Shown here one piece after another: positions 17,615 to 27,862 of a DNA stretch of 64,000 nucleotides. The notes beneath the pieces are model-generated. The model did not search any database, was not told the DNA's origin, and saw nothing but the letters and a program-made list of their open reading frames with translations. Source of the stretch: Limnochordaceae bacterium (GTDB lineage Bacteria > Bacillota > Limnochordia > Limnochordales > DUMU01); the NCBI GenBank assembly GCA_014896305.1, contig JADBKQ010000006.1, positions 1 to 64,000 of the forward strand, written 5' to 3'. The position numbers and the translations under genes are program-made. Numbering within the stretch: position 1 is the first letter of the stretch; every line of letters begins with the position of its first letter.

Positions 17615-19450
17615 ATGAGCGCGGCCTGGCGCTACTTCACCCCGGGCTATTGGCGCCAGCAGCGACGGCTTGCTGCCCGCTTACGCCAGATCGGGGAGGT
17701 TTTGGCGCGGGCTGGCCTCAGTTGGGCCTTTACTCGCCTGCAACTGGACCGATTCCTGCCGCCCCGCTTTCGCCGGCGGCCTGGTGGCGCGGTTCGTCCC
17801 CCCCAACCGACCCAGTTAGGAGGGCGGATCACCCGTGTCTTGGAAGAACTGGGGCCCACTTTTGTCAAGTTAGGCCAGCTGCTCAGCACCCGCCCCGATC
17901 TACTCCCTTTTGATATCTGGCAAGCGCTGCAAAAGCTGCAGGATCAAGTACCGCCGTTTCCAGGGGTTCAGGCGCAGCAAGTGATCGAGGCGGAATTGGG
18001 ACGTCCCGTTTCAGAAGTATTTGCCCAGTTTGATCCCGAGCCTCTGGGGGCTGCTTCATTGGGGCAAGTACACCGAGCTCAACTACCGGACGGGCGTTGG
18101 GTGGCGGTCAAAGTCCGCCGCCCGGGCATCGTCGAACAGGTGGAAACGGATCTGGAGATCGTTCACTGGTTGGCTGACCAGGTCGCTCGCCGTCTGCAGC
18201 CGGAATTCTTTGACCCCTTGGAGGTAGCCGACGAGTTTGAACGTTCGTTGCGCCAGGAGATGGATTATCTGCACGAGGCCCATACGATCCAGGAGTTTCG
18301 GCGCGAATTGCGGTCGAATCTGGATGTTGTCATCCCTGAAGTGTATTTACCGCTTAGCACTTCCGCCGTATTGACCATGGAGTATGTGACGGGCGTCAAG
18401 GTCAGCGACCTGGATGCTCTGTCCCAGCTGGGAATCGATCCCCACGAGCTGGCCCGGCGGGGTGCTCGGCTCATCCTGTCGATGGTCTTTGAACATGGAC
18501 TGATTCACGGTGACCCCCATCCCGGCAACTTGCTCGTACGCCCTGACGGCAGGCTGGTCTTGCTGGACTTTGGACTGGTCGGGCATTTCAACGACGAGAT
18601 GGTGCGTGAGCTGGCCGGGCTCTTCACAGGGGTCGTACAGCGCGATGCCTCCCGGGTAGTGGCTGCCCTGTTGGAACTGGGAGCGGCTCCGCCCCAACTG
18701 GATGAGGAGACGCTGGAGCGGGATCTGGAGGAGATCATCCAACGTCATTACGGGCAGTCCCTGGCCGAGGTGGATTTGACCGATATCTTGCGAGAAAGCC
18801 TGGAAATCTCATCCCGCCATCACCTGCGGCTGCCTCGTGACTTGATTATTCTTGCCAAATCACTGGGCACGCTGGAGGGAGTAGGCAGGCGGCTCGACCC
18901 CAGGTTTAACGCTCTGGAGATTGCCGTCCCGTACGCCCGTCGTCTCCTTTTACGCCAGGGGACGACGGGGTGGCTGCGGCGCAGCGTGCAGCAGGGAATC
19001 CGTTCACTGGAGACGGTGGCCGGCTGGCCCGAACAGATCGACATGATCTTGAACCAGCTGGCCGCGGGCCAGCTGCGCATCCAGTTTGAGCACCAGGGCT
19101 TGCAAGAGACGCACCACGTCATCGCCCAGGGAATCCACCGGATGGTCGCCGCTGTGGTCGCCGCGGTGGTCGTGGCAGTAGGGATGTTTTTCTGGTGGCA
19201 GGCGCACGCCGTACCGGGGCCGCTCATCCACAGCTGGCGGTGGCTGGCCGGTGGCTGCCTGGTGGTGGCCGCCTTGCTGCTGCTCTATGCCTTGCTGCCG
19301 ATCTCTATCCCCGCCGGGGAGGAAGAACCATGGCCGTCATCACGGCTCACATCCCACGGGCGCAGTGGACGCCACCGGCCTCGCTGGGCCCCACTGCCCG
19401 GTACGAGGCGGAAGCGCGGACCGAAGACCAGGCCGCGTTGGCCTTCATAA
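17615..19450 (+). CDS. ABC1/UbiB-family atypical kinase with C-terminal membrane anchor
   Basis: About 611 residues. The ABC1 core shows the KxGQ signature (GPTFVKLGQLLSTRPDLLP), the Ala-rich nucleotide loop LGAASLGQVHRAQLPDG with VAVKVRRPG, the ExD-type region, the catalytic HGDPHPGN and metal-binding LLDFGLVGH. The C-terminus has a helical region and two hydrophobic spans (VAAVVAAVVVAVGMFFWW and WLAGGCLVVAALLLLYALL) that anchor it. Family members act as ATPases or kinases in quinone or lipid metabolism; here the substrate is unknown. ATG 17615 is used, and an in-frame GTG lies at 17588. It forms an apparent operon with the preceding coiled-coil gene. Confidence 0.92.
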   Translation: MSAAWRYFTPGYWRQQRRLAARLRQIGEVLARAGLSWAFTRLQLDRFLPPRFRRRPGGAVRPPQPTQLGGRITRVLEELGPTFVKLGQLLSTRPDLLPFDIWQALQKLQDQVPPFPGVQAQQVIEAELGRPVSEVFAQFDPEPLGAASLGQVHRAQLPDGRWVAVKVRRPGIVEQVETDLEIVHWLADQVARRLQPEFFDPLEVADEFERSLRQEMDYLHEAHTIQEFRRELRSNLDVVIPEVYLPLSTSAVLTMEYVTGVKVSDLDALSQLGIDPHELARRGARLILSMVFEHGLIHGDPHPGNLLVRPDGRLVLLDFGLVGHFNDEMVRELAGLFTGVVQRDASRVVAALLELGAAPPQLDEETLERDLEEIIQRHYGQSLAEVDLTDILRESLEISSRHHLRLPRDLIILAKSLGTLEGVGRRLDPRFNALEIAVPYARRLLLRQGTTGWLRRSVQQGIRSLETVAGWPEQIDMILNQLAAGQLRIQFEHQGLQETHHVIAQGIHRMVAAVVAAVVVAVGMFFWWQAHAVPGPLIHSWRWLAGGCLVVAALLLLYALLPISIPAGEEEPWPSSRLTSHGRSGRHRPRWAPLPGTRRKRGPKTRPRWPS

Positions 19451-19626
19451 GCTTGAGCTTGGCCATAGCTTGATCATAGCCTGATACACGTTTTCGCAAA
19501 TGAGACTTCGCCCGCGGGGAGGCAGGGGATTGGCGCCTGCTTGCGGAAGAGTACCCGGGTCCTGGCTGGCTCGGACGCGCGGGGTTACGAGAGGCCGGCC
19601 CGGGACCGAGGAAAGGGGAAGCACTC

Positions 19627-20160
19627 GTGAACCAGTTGGAACAGAAACTCAAGGCAAAGATACGCGAAATACCGGACTTTCCTACACAGGGAGTCAGCTT
19701 CAAGGATATCACCACGTTGCTGCGGGATGGCGCAGCGTTTCACCTGGCTGTGAAAGAGTTGGCGGAGCGGTATCGCGCCCGCCAGCCGGACCTCGTGGTG
19801 GGCATCGAAAGCCGGGGATTTCTGTTGGGAGCTCCCATCGCCTACGAGCTGGGATGCGGGGTCGAAGTGGTGCGCAAGCCCGGCAAGCTGCCTGCGTCCA
19901 AGATCCGCGTGGAGTATGATTTGGAATATGGGAAGGATGCGTTGGAGATCCACCAGGACGCGATCACCCCGGGGCAGCGGGTGCTACTCGTCGATGATCT
20001 CCTGGCGACCGGAGGTACGAGCTGGGCAGCGGCGGAGCTGGTCAGGCGGCTGGGTGGCGAGATCCTGGGGTTTGCGTTTCTGATCGAGTTGGCCTATTTG
20101 CACGGGCGGCGGCGATTGGCCGGCTACCCGGTGGAGACTCTGATAACATATGAATTGTAA
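19627..20160 (+). CDS. apt: Adenine phosphoribosyltransferase
   Basis: Converts adenine and PRPP to AMP in purine salvage. At 177 residues it is full length. Hallmarks: [18 protein letters not shown] at the N-terminus, [20 protein letters not shown], the flexible loop VRKPGKLPA, and the PRPP-binding motif [16 protein letters not shown]. The start is GTG 19627, nine bases after GAAAGGGGAAG. It is followed after 32 bp by relA, the order conserved across Firmicutes. Confidence 0.97.
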   Translation: MNQLEQKLKAKIREIPDFPTQGVSFKDITTLLRDGAAFHLAVKELAERYRARQPDLVVGIESRGFLLGAPIAYELGCGVEVVRKPGKLPASKIRVEYDLEYGKDALEIHQDAITPGQRVLLVDDLLATGGTSWAAAELVRRLGGEILGFAFLIELAYLHGRRRLAGYPVETLITYEL

Positions 20161-20192
20161 AAAGAGTGAGAAAAGGAGGCCGGCTCGGGTTG

Positions 20193-22652
20193 ATGCAGGC
20201 TGCTAGTACGGGTGAGGGCAACAGGGCCATCCTGGCCAACGCCAGGGACGAAAACGGCGACCATACGACCCCTGCACCGGACACTGGGGTGCCGCTGAAG
20301 GATGACTCCGACCCCGGTGGGCAAGTCGTGCCGGAGGAGGAGATCATTGCGGCGCTCCAGCGGTACAATCCCCAGGCGCCGGTAGAACTGGTCTCCCGTG
20401 CCTATCGGTTCGCCCGCCAAAGCCATGCGGGTCAGCGGCGGGATGGCACCGGTGTGTCCTACTTTCAACACCCGGCGGCGGTGGCCAAGATCCTAACTGA
20501 GCTGGAGATGGACGCTTCCACGGTGGCCGCGGGCTTGCTCCATGACGTCCTGGAAGATACGACGGTCACCCGCGACCAGCTGCAGGCTGAGTTTGGCAAG
20601 GAGATCACTCGCCTCGTGGATGGGGTGACGAAACTGTCCAAGATCCCGTTTCAAAGCCGGGAAGAGCATCAGGCGGAATCCCTGCGCAAGATGTTCCTGG
20701 CGATGGCGGAAGATCTGCGGGTCATCGTGATCAAGCTGGCAGACCGTCTGCACAACATGCGCACTCTCGAGGGGTTGCCACCCGAGCGGCAGCGCAAGAT
20801 CGCCCGGGAGACGCTGGAGATCTATGCCCCCATTGCTCACCGGCTCGGGATGTCGCAGTTGAAGTGGGAGCTGGAAGACCTTGCGTTCCGTGTACTGGAA
20901 CCAGAGGCCTATCATGAGCTGGTCCAGATGGTTGCCAAGAAGCGAAAGGAACGCGAGGGGGAGATCGCCGAGGCCGTGGCCACCATCCGTCAGAGACTGC
21001 AGGAGATGAACCTGCGGGCAGAGGTCCAGGGCCGGCCCAAGCACTTTTACTCCATCTACCAGAAGATGAAGCAAGGCCGCCAGTTTACCGAGATCTACGA
21101 CCTTCTGGCCGTGCGGGTCATCGTGGATACGGTGCGCGACTGCTACGCCGTCCTTGGCATGGTTCATTCGCTGTGGAAGCCTATTCCTGGGCGTTTCAAG
21201 GATTACATTTCCATTCCCAAGTCCAACGGGTACCAGTCGCTGCATACGACCGTCGTCGGCCCCCATGGTGAACCCTTGGAGATCCAAATCCGTACGTGGG
21301 AAATGCACCGGATCGCGGAGAAAGGGATTGCTGCCCACTGGCTGTACAAAGAGGGGTACAAGACCTCCCTCGAGTTTGAAGAGAAGGTCGCCTGGCTGCG
21401 GCAAGTGATGGAATGGTTGCGGGAGATGAAGGACCCGCACGAGTTCATGGAAACCTTGAAAATCGACCTGTTCGAAGATGAGGTTTTCTGTTTCACCCCA
21501 AAGGGCGATGTGAAGAACTTGCCTGCGGGCTCCACTCCTATCGATTTTTCGTTCGCCGTGCACACCGACATCGGTTTGCATTGCGTTGGGGCGAAGGTCA
21601 ATGGCAAGCTGGTGCCTCTCAACTATGTGTTGCAGAACGGCGATTTCGTCGAGATCCTGACCTCGAAAAACGCCTCGCCGACGCAAGACTGGCTGGCATT
21701 GGTCAAGACGTCCAAGGCCCGCAGCAAGATTCGGGCCTGGCTCAAGGAAGCCCATCGGGCGGAGGCGATCGAGCAAGGGCGGACCATGCTGGAACGGGAG
21801 GCGAAGCGTCTCAGCTTCGACCCGAAGGAGGTCCTGAAGGTCGAGAAACTGGCCGACGTGAGCCGTTCCTACGGGTTGGCCGGGCCGGACGACCTGTTGG
21901 CAGCGGTGGGCTTCGGGCGTCTCACCGTCATGCTGGTGCTGGGCCGTCTGGTCGGTCCTGAGCAGCTCGAGGCCCATCGCCAAGCGATCAAGCTGGCAAG
22001 CCGTCGTCGCCATCTCCTGGGTGAACCGGGAGGCGTAGACGGGGCTGGCGCGGCGCCGGCAGGCGGGGCCAGTGGTGGCACGGTGGGAGCGGCCGGCGGG
22101 GTCACGACGACGGGCAGCGACGGCACGGCGACCGGACGCTTGCCCCACGCCAACGTGGTACCGCTGACGGGGCGGGCCAGTGAGGCGGAGAGCCGTTCCG
22201 TTGATATCGAAGGGGTTAGCAACCTGCTGGTACGGTTCGCTCGTTGCTGCAACCCGGTTCCAGGCGATCCCATCGTGGGGTATGTGACGCGGGGGCGGGG
22301 GGTTTCCATTCACCGGCAGGACTGCTTGATTCTGAAGGATGTCCCGGACAGTGATGTGCGGCGTGTACCTGTGCACTGGCGAGCAGGCGAGTTGCCGGCC
22401 TCGTTCCCCGTGGCCATCGAAGTGGAGGCGATCGACCGGGTCAATTTGCTGGCGAACGTGCTCAACGCGGTGGCGGAGTGCCAGACGAACATCGAGGCCG
22501 TTCAGGCGCACAGTAACAAAAGCCATTATGCCTATGTGAACCTCGTGGTCGACATCCGGGATGTCAGCCACCTGCAGCTGGTGCTGGATCGAATCCGGCG
22601 GGTCCAGGGGGTTTTGACGGTCAGTCGATCGGCCGTGGCTAGTGCTCGCTGA
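20193..22652 (+). CDS. relA: Bifunctional (p)ppGpp synthetase/hydrolase Rel
   Basis: About 819 residues. The N-terminal HD hydrolase is intact (FQHP with His93, LLHDVLEDT with His117-Asp118). The synthetase contains RFKDYI, the RxKD form found in bifunctional Rel enzymes rather than the ExDD of synthesis-only RelA, and SNGYQSLHT. Then come TGS (FTPKGDVKNLPAGSTPIDFSFAVH), the conserved-cysteine region (RFARCCNPVPGDPIVGYVTRG) and a C-terminal ACT domain. A Gly/Ala/Thr-rich spacer of roughly 50 residues interrupts the regulatory half before the cysteine region. AAAAGGAGG at 20171-20179 favours TTG 20190 or ATG 20193. Downstream of apt, so probably one transcript. Confidence 0.96.
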   Translation: MQAASTGEGNRAILANARDENGDHTTPAPDTGVPLKDDSDPGGQVVPEEEIIAALQRYNPQAPVELVSRAYRFARQSHAGQRRDGTGVSYFQHPAAVAKILTELEMDASTVAAGLLHDVLEDTTVTRDQLQAEFGKEITRLVDGVTKLSKIPFQSREEHQAESLRKMFLAMAEDLRVIVIKLADRLHNMRTLEGLPPERQRKIARETLEIYAPIAHRLGMSQLKWELEDLAFRVLEPEAYHELVQMVAKKRKEREGEIAEAVATIRQRLQEMNLRAEVQGRPKHFYSIYQKMKQGRQFTEIYDLLAVRVIVDTVRDCYAVLGMVHSLWKPIPGRFKDYISIPKSNGYQSLHTTVVGPHGEPLEIQIRTWEMHRIAEKGIAAHWLYKEGYKTSLEFEEKVAWLRQVMEWLREMKDPHEFMETLKIDLFEDEVFCFTPKGDVKNLPAGSTPIDFSFAVHTDIGLHCVGAKVNGKLVPLNYVLQNGDFVEILTSKNASPTQDWLALVKTSKARSKIRAWLKEAHRAEAIEQGRTMLEREAKRLSFDPKEVLKVEKLADVSRSYGLAGPDDLLAAVGFGRLTVMLVLGRLVGPEQLEAHRQAIKLASRRRHLLGEPGGVDGAGAAPAGGASGGTVGAAGGVTTTGSDGTATGRLPHANVVPLTGRASEAESRSVDIEGVSNLLVRFARCCNPVPGDPIVGYVTRGRGVSIHRQDCLILKDVPDSDVRRVPVHWRAGELPASFPVAIEVEAIDRVNLLANVLNAVAECQTNIEAVQAHSNKSHYAYVNLVVDIRDVSHLQLVLDRIRRVQGVLTVSRSAVASAR

Positions 22653-22795
22653 GGAAGCAAGAGCTTGGTCGAGAGCCTGGGCAAGACCGAGACCTGGGTG
22701 GGGACGAAGGTTGGTCGGGGGAAGGGCAGAGTCAACGGGCCGTGGGCTCCACTACCTACTTGGAGGGGCTTGGCAAAGGCGGAGGATCGGTTTGG

Positions 22796-22825
22796 TTGAC
22801 AGGGTCTGACAAGCACTCTTAGAAT
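22796..22825 (+). promoter_or_regulatory. Sigma-A-type promoter of the PPIase-TPR gene
   Basis: TTGACA at 22796-22801 and TAGAAT at 22820-22825, 18 bp apart, end 38 bp before the chosen ATG at 22864. It suggests that the foldase gene is transcribed separately from relA. Confidence 0.65.
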
Positions 22826-22863
22826 GAGAGTGTCCATGGGTGGGGATGGGAGGCCAGCACCAG

Positions 22864-24432
22864 ATGTTTTTTAACCGGCTTCGTAAACAAATGAAGTGGA
22901 TTATTTCCGTTATAGTAGTAACCTTCGCGGTGGGCCTCGCCTATGTAGGCGGTGCTGGGTTGATTGGACGAGCCAGTCGTCCCACGACGGTGGCTATCGC
23001 AAACGGCCATAAAATCAGCTTTGCGGATCTGCAAGTGGCCACGAAGAGGATGGTCGACCTGCAAAGCATGTACTATGGAGTCAACGTGACCCCAGCATTG
23101 CTGCCGGAGGTTCAGTATCAGGCTTTGCAAGATCTGATCAACCAGGTGATCTTGGCAGATACCGCACGGAAGCAGAAAGTAACGGTAGACAAGAAACAAC
23201 TTGATCAGGAAGTCGCGAATCAGGAATACCTGATGGCGGAATACAACTGGACCAAGCGAGAGCTACGTCGCAACGTCGAGGATCAGCTGTTGGCTCAGAA
23301 ATTGCTGGACAGCGTAAAGGGAGACGTCAAGGTCAGCGACGCGGATGTGGCGCGCGCGTATGAGCGAATTACTGCATCCCAGATCGTGATCAAGCCGAAA
23401 GGGCAGTCCCAGGCGGGTTGGGACGTGGCTTTGAAGCTGGCGCAGGATGTGGTGAAGAAGGCCCGGGGCGGAGAGAATTTCGCCACGCTGGCCAAGACCT
23501 ATTCGGATGATGAGGCTACCAAGATGGGTGGCGGCCTCCTGGGTGAGATCGGGCACGACAAGCTGCCCGCAGCGGTGGATACGGCCGCGTTTGCCCTGAA
23601 GCCCGGTCAGGTGACCGATCCGGTCAAAGGGCCAGACGGGTACTACATCATCCAGGTGACGAAGCGGGTCGACGCCAGCGGGCCGGACTTCGAGAAGCAA
23701 AAAGAGCAACTGCGCCAGCAGTTGGCGGATCAGAAGGGTCAGGATCGGATCAACCAGTGGTTTGCCCAGATCCGGGCGGCCGCTGATGTGAAGATCCTGG
23801 ATACTGCCCTGGCTGCACGCGACCTGGTCTCTCAAGGTCGACTGGATGAGGCGATTGCCCAGTACAAGAAGGCGATCGAGAAGGATCCGAGCGATCCGTA
23901 CCTGCACGTACAACTCGGCCAGGTCTATCAGATCCAGGGGCAGAAGAACCTGGTCTTGTCCGAGTTCGAGACGGCTGCCGGTATGGCCCCCAACGATGCG
24001 GAGATCCAGTACACGGTAGGATCGCTGTATAAGGATGCCGGCAAGAAAGAGCAGGCGATTGCCGCCCTGAGCAAGGCGTCGGAGCTGGATCCAAACAATT
24101 TCCAGATGCACCTGCAGCTGGCGCAGTGGTTCAAGGATCTGGGGCGGGACGACCTGGCCAAAAAGGAGGATGCCACGGTCAGCGAGATCCTCAAGAGCTA
24201 CCAGCAGCAGCAACAGGCGCAACAGGCGCAGCAGCCGGCGCAGTCACAGTCGCAGTCTCAGTCACAGTCACAAACGCAGACCTCCTCGCCAGCCCCCAAG
24301 GCCTCGCCGGCACAACCCCAGGCTCAATCCTCGGGGCAGCCGTCCGCACAGCCCCAAGTTGAGTCCACTGGTCGAACGTCCACCCAGCCGTCAACCCCGC
24401 CGTCGGGGCAGGCCAAGACCACTGGCCAGTAG
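22864..24432 (+). CDS. Membrane-anchored SurA/PrsA-type peptidyl-prolyl isomerase fused to TPR repeats
   Basis: About 522 residues. An N-terminal signal anchor (residues 10-35, WIISVIVVTFAVGLAYVGGAGLI) is followed by a SurA/PrsA-like chaperone region (about 45-150). A parvulin PPIase domain (about 160-280) has ITASQIVIK, GENFATLAKTYSDDEATKMGGGLLGEIG and PDGYYIIQVT. At least three TPR motifs (about 305-410) and a Gln/Ser/Pro-rich tail (about 425-522) follow. The protein would face the periplasm or cell wall and assist folding of exported proteins; the TPRs suggest a partner complex. GGGAGG ten bases before ATG 22864 sets the start. The PPIase-TPR order in one chain is uncommon. It takes the place usually occupied by dtd between relA and hisS. 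Confidence 0.88.
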   Translation: MFFNRLRKQMKWIISVIVVTFAVGLAYVGGAGLIGRASRPTTVAIANGHKISFADLQVATKRMVDLQSMYYGVNVTPALLPEVQYQALQDLINQVILADTARKQKVTVDKKQLDQEVANQEYLMAEYNWTKRELRRNVEDQLLAQKLLDSVKGDVKVSDADVARAYERITASQIVIKPKGQSQAGWDVALKLAQDVVKKARGGENFATLAKTYSDDEATKMGGGLLGEIGHDKLPAAVDTAAFALKPGQVTDPVKGPDGYYIIQVTKRVDASGPDFEKQKEQLRQQLADQKGQDRINQWFAQIRAAADVKILDTALAARDLVSQGRLDEAIAQYKKAIEKDPSDPYLHVQLGQVYQIQGQKNLVLSEFETAAGMAPNDAEIQYTVGSLYKDAGKKEQAIAALSKASELDPNNFQMHLQLAQWFKDLGRDDLAKKEDATVSEILKSYQQQQQAQQAQQPAQSQSQSQSQSQTQTSSPAPKASPAQPQAQSSGQPSAQPQVESTGRTSTQPSTPPSGQAKTTGQ

Positions 24433-24519
24433 ATGGTGGTATGGTACCGGCCAAGACGTTAGGCCGGGAGCTGGTATGGCGCAGGCGAGATGAGATGGTG
24501 ATCGCCGATTCATCGGTGA

Positions 24520-24576
24520 TACAATAGTGGACATGGTGGAGAAACCGGAAGGTGGCGTCCCCGGAACGGACGCCAC
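24520..24576 (+). promoter_or_regulatory. hisS leader: -10 element and terminator-like hairpin
   Basis: TACAAT at 24520-24525 is a candidate -10 for hisS; no good -35 is visible. Shortly after the predicted transcript start a hairpin occurs (9-bp stem GTGGCGTCC 24552-24560 with GGACGCCAC 24568-24576, 7-nt loop) followed by TTTCC, 28 bp before the hisS start. It could be an attenuator, or the terminator of the PPIase gene 120 bp upstream. The leader is too short for a T-box. Confidence 0.45.
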
Positions 24577-24603
24577 TTTCCACATCCGAGGGGTGTCTAC
24601 GTC

Positions 24604-25884
24604 GTGAGCAGAGTCGCGGCTACCGCCGTGCGCGGGACGAGGGATGTTCTGCCTCCGGAGAGCTCCAGCTGGCAGTGGGCGGAAGGGATCGCCCGCCGGC
24701 TGTGCGCCCAATACCACTTTCAAGAGATCCGCACGCCGATCTTCGAAGGGCTGGAAGTCTTCCAGCGGGGGATCGGCGAGACCACCGATATTGTGGAGAA
24801 AGAGATGTATGTTTTCCAGGACCGTTCGGAACGCTGGCTGGCCTTGCGTCCCGAGGGGACGGCCGGGGTGGTGCGTGCCTTCCTTGAACATGGACTGCCG
24901 GCGGGGCCGTTACCAGTGAAGTTCTTCTATCTAGGGCCGATGTTTCGTTATGAACGTCCTCAGGCCGGGCGCTACCGCCAGTTCGAGCAGTTCGGGGTAG
25001 AGGCGTTCGGCAGTGAGAGCCCGGCCCTGGACGTGGAGATTATCAGCTTGGGGACAGCGTTTCTGGAGGCTCTAGGGATATCCGGCTGGCAGGTCCAGCT
25101 CAACACCATCGGTTGCCCCGTCTGCCGCCCCCGTTACCGCCAGCGCCTGTTGGAGCTGCTCAGACCTCGCGCCGATCAACTCTGTGCCAGTTGCCAGAGC
25201 CGGCTGGAGCGGAATCCCTTGCGCGTGTTAGACTGCAAAGAAGAAAGTTGCCGTCGGGTCACGGCCGATGTTCCGGCCCCCGAAGAGTACCTGTGTTCGG
25301 AGTGTGCGGCCCACTGGCAGGCCGTGCAGGAAGGGTTGCGGGCGGTCGGAATCCTCTACCAGGTGACGCCACGGCTGGTGCGCGGCCTCGACTACTATAC
25401 CCGCACCGTTTTTGAACTGATCGCTCCCGGTCTGGGTTCACAGGATGCAGTGTTAGCTGGGGGACGTTACGACGGGCTCGTGGAAGAGATGGGGGGACCA
25501 GCGGTGCCAGGAATCGGCTTTGCGGCCGGGATGGACCGGCTCTTGCTCAGCCTCGAGCAAGGCGGGCAGGGGCGGGCAGCAGAACCGGAACTCGATGTGT
25601 TCGTGGCCAGGGCCGGCGACGTACCGGAGACGGCCGCACTGCAGGTGGTTCAGGAGTTGCGCAAGCAAGGGTGGCGGGTAGACCAGGATTACTTGGGCCG
25701 TAGCTTGAAGGCGCAACTGAAGGCGGCGGACCGGGCCGGCGCACAGTTGACGCTGGTGTTGGGCGAGGCGGAGTGGGCGCAGGGCCAGGTGGTGGTGCGG
25801 ACCATGGCCACCGGCGAGCAGGAGACCGTGAACCGGGCCGTTTTGACCCAGGCGGTGACGACCCGGCTGCAGCGAACAGCTTGA
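24604..25884 (+). CDS. hisS: Histidyl-tRNA synthetase
   Basis: 426 residues, the normal bacterial length. Class II motifs: motif 1 region [43 protein letters not shown], motif 2 [26 protein letters not shown], the His-specific [11 protein letters not shown], motif 3 [14 protein letters not shown], and a C-terminal anticodon-binding domain. The GTG at 24604 follows GAGGGG. An insertion with Cys pairs (CPVCRP, CASC, CKEESC, CSEC at about 170-230) forms a zinc-ribbon-like element seen in some HisRS proteins. The stop is 14 bp before aspS, so the two form an operon. Confidence 0.97.
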   Translation: MSRVAATAVRGTRDVLPPESSSWQWAEGIARRLCAQYHFQEIRTPIFEGLEVFQRGIGETTDIVEKEMYVFQDRSERWLALRPEGTAGVVRAFLEHGLPAGPLPVKFFYLGPMFRYERPQAGRYRQFEQFGVEAFGSESPALDVEIISLGTAFLEALGISGWQVQLNTIGCPVCRPRYRQRLLELLRPRADQLCASCQSRLERNPLRVLDCKEESCRRVTADVPAPEEYLCSECAAHWQAVQEGLRAVGILYQVTPRLVRGLDYYTRTVFELIAPGLGSQDAVLAGGRYDGLVEEMGGPAVPGIGFAAGMDRLLLSLEQGGQGRAAEPELDVFVARAGDVPETAALQVVQELRKQGWRVDQDYLGRSLKAQLKAADRAGAQLTLVLGEAEWAQGQVVVRTMATGEQETVNRAVLTQAVTTRLQRTA

Positions 25885-25897
25885 AGGAGAGGGCTTG

Positions 25898-27862
25898 ATG
25901 GGCGTGGAGAGCGCGGGCGTAGGCAGCACAGGTAGCATGGAAAAGATGGCGGCACGACCGGCACAGCAGGAAGGGCTGAGCGGCCAGGGGCAGGGCGCGG
26001 TGCCTGTTCCGGCAGCCATGCCAGTGTTGACCTCCCAGGAAAGGCAGGCCGACTGGCAGCGCACCCGGTACTGTGGCACGCTGCGACCGGCGGACGAGGG
26101 GCAGCGCGTAGTGCTCAACGGCTGGGTAGCCCGGCGGCGGGACCACGGTGGGTTGATCTTCATCGACCTGCGGGATCGCACGGGTCTGGTGCAGGTCGTT
26201 TTCAACCCGCAAACCGATCCGACCGCGTTTCACCGGGCGGAAGAGGTGCGCACAGAATGGGTGGTGTCAGTCGCGGGCCCGGTGCGGCGTCGGGCGCCAG
26301 ACATGGAGAACCCGAACCTGGCCACAGGTCAGATCGAGGTAGAAGGGCAGCGGCTCGAGGTTCTCAACCGATCGAAGACGCCTCCTTTCCCACTGGACCA
26401 GCCGGAGAACGTGGACGAGGCCATTCGTCTGCACTATCGCTACCTGGACTTGCGCCGTCCGGACATGCTGGGAAATCTGGTCTTGCGCCATCAGTTGGCT
26501 CAAACCACCCGCCAGTATCTGGTGGAACGGGATTTCCTTGAGATAGAAACGCCCATGCTGGCTCGCAGCACTCCGGAAGGGGCCCGAGACTACCTGGTGC
26601 CGAGCCGGTTTAACCCAGGTACGTTCTACGCCCTGACGCAGTCTCCACAGCTTTTTAAGCAGTTGCTGATGGTGGCCGGGGTTGATCGGTACTTCCAAAT
26701 TGTTCGGTGTTTTCGAGATGAGGATCAACGGGCGGATCGGCAGGCGGAGTTCACCCAGATCGATTTGGAGATGTCCTTCATTCAACGGGAAGACGTGCTG
26801 CAGCTGATCGAAGGGCTCACCGCCCGGCTGTTTGCCGTGGCGGGCATTCCGGTGCAGCTACCGATACGGCGGATGACCTACCAGGAGGCCATGCTCCACT
26901 ATGGCTCAGACAAGCCGGACCTGCGCTTTGACCTGCCCATTGAAGATGTGACGCCGGTCTTTGCCGGCAGCGATTTCCAGGTGTTCGCCAAGATCGCGGC
27001 CGGAGGCGGGGTGGTGCGTGCCTTACGAGTGCCAGGCGGCGCTCGCATGAGCCGGCGTGAACTGGACACGTTGGTCGAGCTGGCTCCCCGCTGGGGTTCA
27101 CAGGGACTGGTGTGGATTGCGTTAGATCAGCCGGGGGGCGGCGGCCGTTCACCGGTGGTGAAGTATTTCCACCATGGTGAACTGGAGAAGCTGCGGGAGC
27201 GACTGCAGGCGCAGGAAGGCGACTTGCTCTGCTTGATGGCTGGTCCGGAGCGGCGCACGGCCGAGGCGATGGGGCGGCTCCGCTTGCACTTGGGCCGCGA
27301 GCTGGGCTTGATTCAGCAAGGGGAGCAGGCTGGGCGTCGCTGGCAGCTGCTCTGGGTGGTGGACTTTCCTCTGCTGGAGTGGAGTGAGGAGGACAAGCGG
27401 CTGCAGGCGGTTCACCATCCGTTTACCAGCCCGCTGGAGGAGGACCTGCCTCTGCTGGAGAGCGAGCCGCTCAAGGTGCGGTCGAACGCGTACGACCTGG
27501 TGCTCAACGGGGTAGAGTTGGGCGGCGGCAGCATCCGTATTCATCGGCGCGATGTGCAGGAGCGGGTGTTTCGGGCGCTTGCGATCGACCCGGAGAGGGC
27601 CAGGGAGAAGTTCGGCTTCCTGCTGGAGGCGCTGGAGTATGGTGCACCACCCCACGGAGGTTTTGCCTTCGGGTTTGACCGGATGGTAATGCTCCTGGCG
27701 GGTCGAGACAGCATCCGGGACGTGATCGCCTTCCCCAAGACGCAAAGCGGCCAGGACCTGCTGACCGACGCACCGGCGGCGGTCGATCCACGTCAGCTGG
27801 CGGAGCTGCACATCCTGACCGAGCGGCCGGCGTACGCCGGCACGGAGAGGGAGCGGGGTTAG
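25898..27862 (+). CDS. aspS: Aspartyl-tRNA synthetase
   Basis: About 654 residues. The order is an N-terminal OB fold ([32 protein letters not shown]), the class II core with motif 2 ([19 protein letters not shown] region), a bacterial GAD insertion (about 340-480), and motif 3 [16 protein letters not shown]. The GAD domain marks the bacterial type. It has an unusual N-terminal extension of about 50 Gly/Ala/Gln-rich residues before the OB fold. ATG 25898 lies 8 bases after AAGGAG, which begins at the last base of the hisS stop. Whether it also charges tRNA-Asn cannot be read with confidence; no gatCAB is in the window. Confidence 0.97.
   Translation: MGVESAGVGSTGSMEKMAARPAQQEGLSGQGQGAVPVPAAMPVLTSQERQADWQRTRYCGTLRPADEGQRVVLNGWVARRRDHGGLIFIDLRDRTGLVQVVFNPQTDPTAFHRAEEVRTEWVVSVAGPVRRRAPDMENPNLATGQIEVEGQRLEVLNRSKTPPFPLDQPENVDEAIRLHYRYLDLRRPDMLGNLVLRHQLAQTTRQYLVERDFLEIETPMLARSTPEGARDYLVPSRFNPGTFYALTQSPQLFKQLLMVAGVDRYFQIVRCFRDEDQRADRQAEFTQIDLEMSFIQREDVLQLIEGLTARLFAVAGIPVQLPIRRMTYQEAMLHYGSDKPDLRFDLPIEDVTPVFAGSDFQVFAKIAAGGGVVRALRVPGGARMSRRELDTLVELAPRWGSQGLVWIALDQPGGGGRSPVVKYFHHGELEKLRERLQAQEGDLLCLMAGPERRTAEAMGRLRLHLGRELGLIQQGEQAGRRWQLLWVVDFPLLEWSEEDKRLQAVHHPFTSPLEEDLPLLESEPLKVRSNAYDLVLNGVELGGGSIRIHRRDVQERVFRALAIDPERAREKFGFLLEALEYGAPPHGGFAFGFDRMVMLLAGRDSIRDVIAFPKTQSGQDLLTDAPAAVDPRQLAELHILTERPAYAGTERERG

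Noticed and set aside
20493-22571. 692-codon open frame antisense to relA
   Set aside because: A shadow of the high-GC coding strand; the sense frame encodes an unmistakable Rel protein and the antisense product matches nothing.
24526-24603. T-box riboswitch upstream of hisS
   Set aside because: The leader after the likely -10 is about 70 nt and lacks a specifier stem and the conserved T-box sequence; only a simple hairpin is present.
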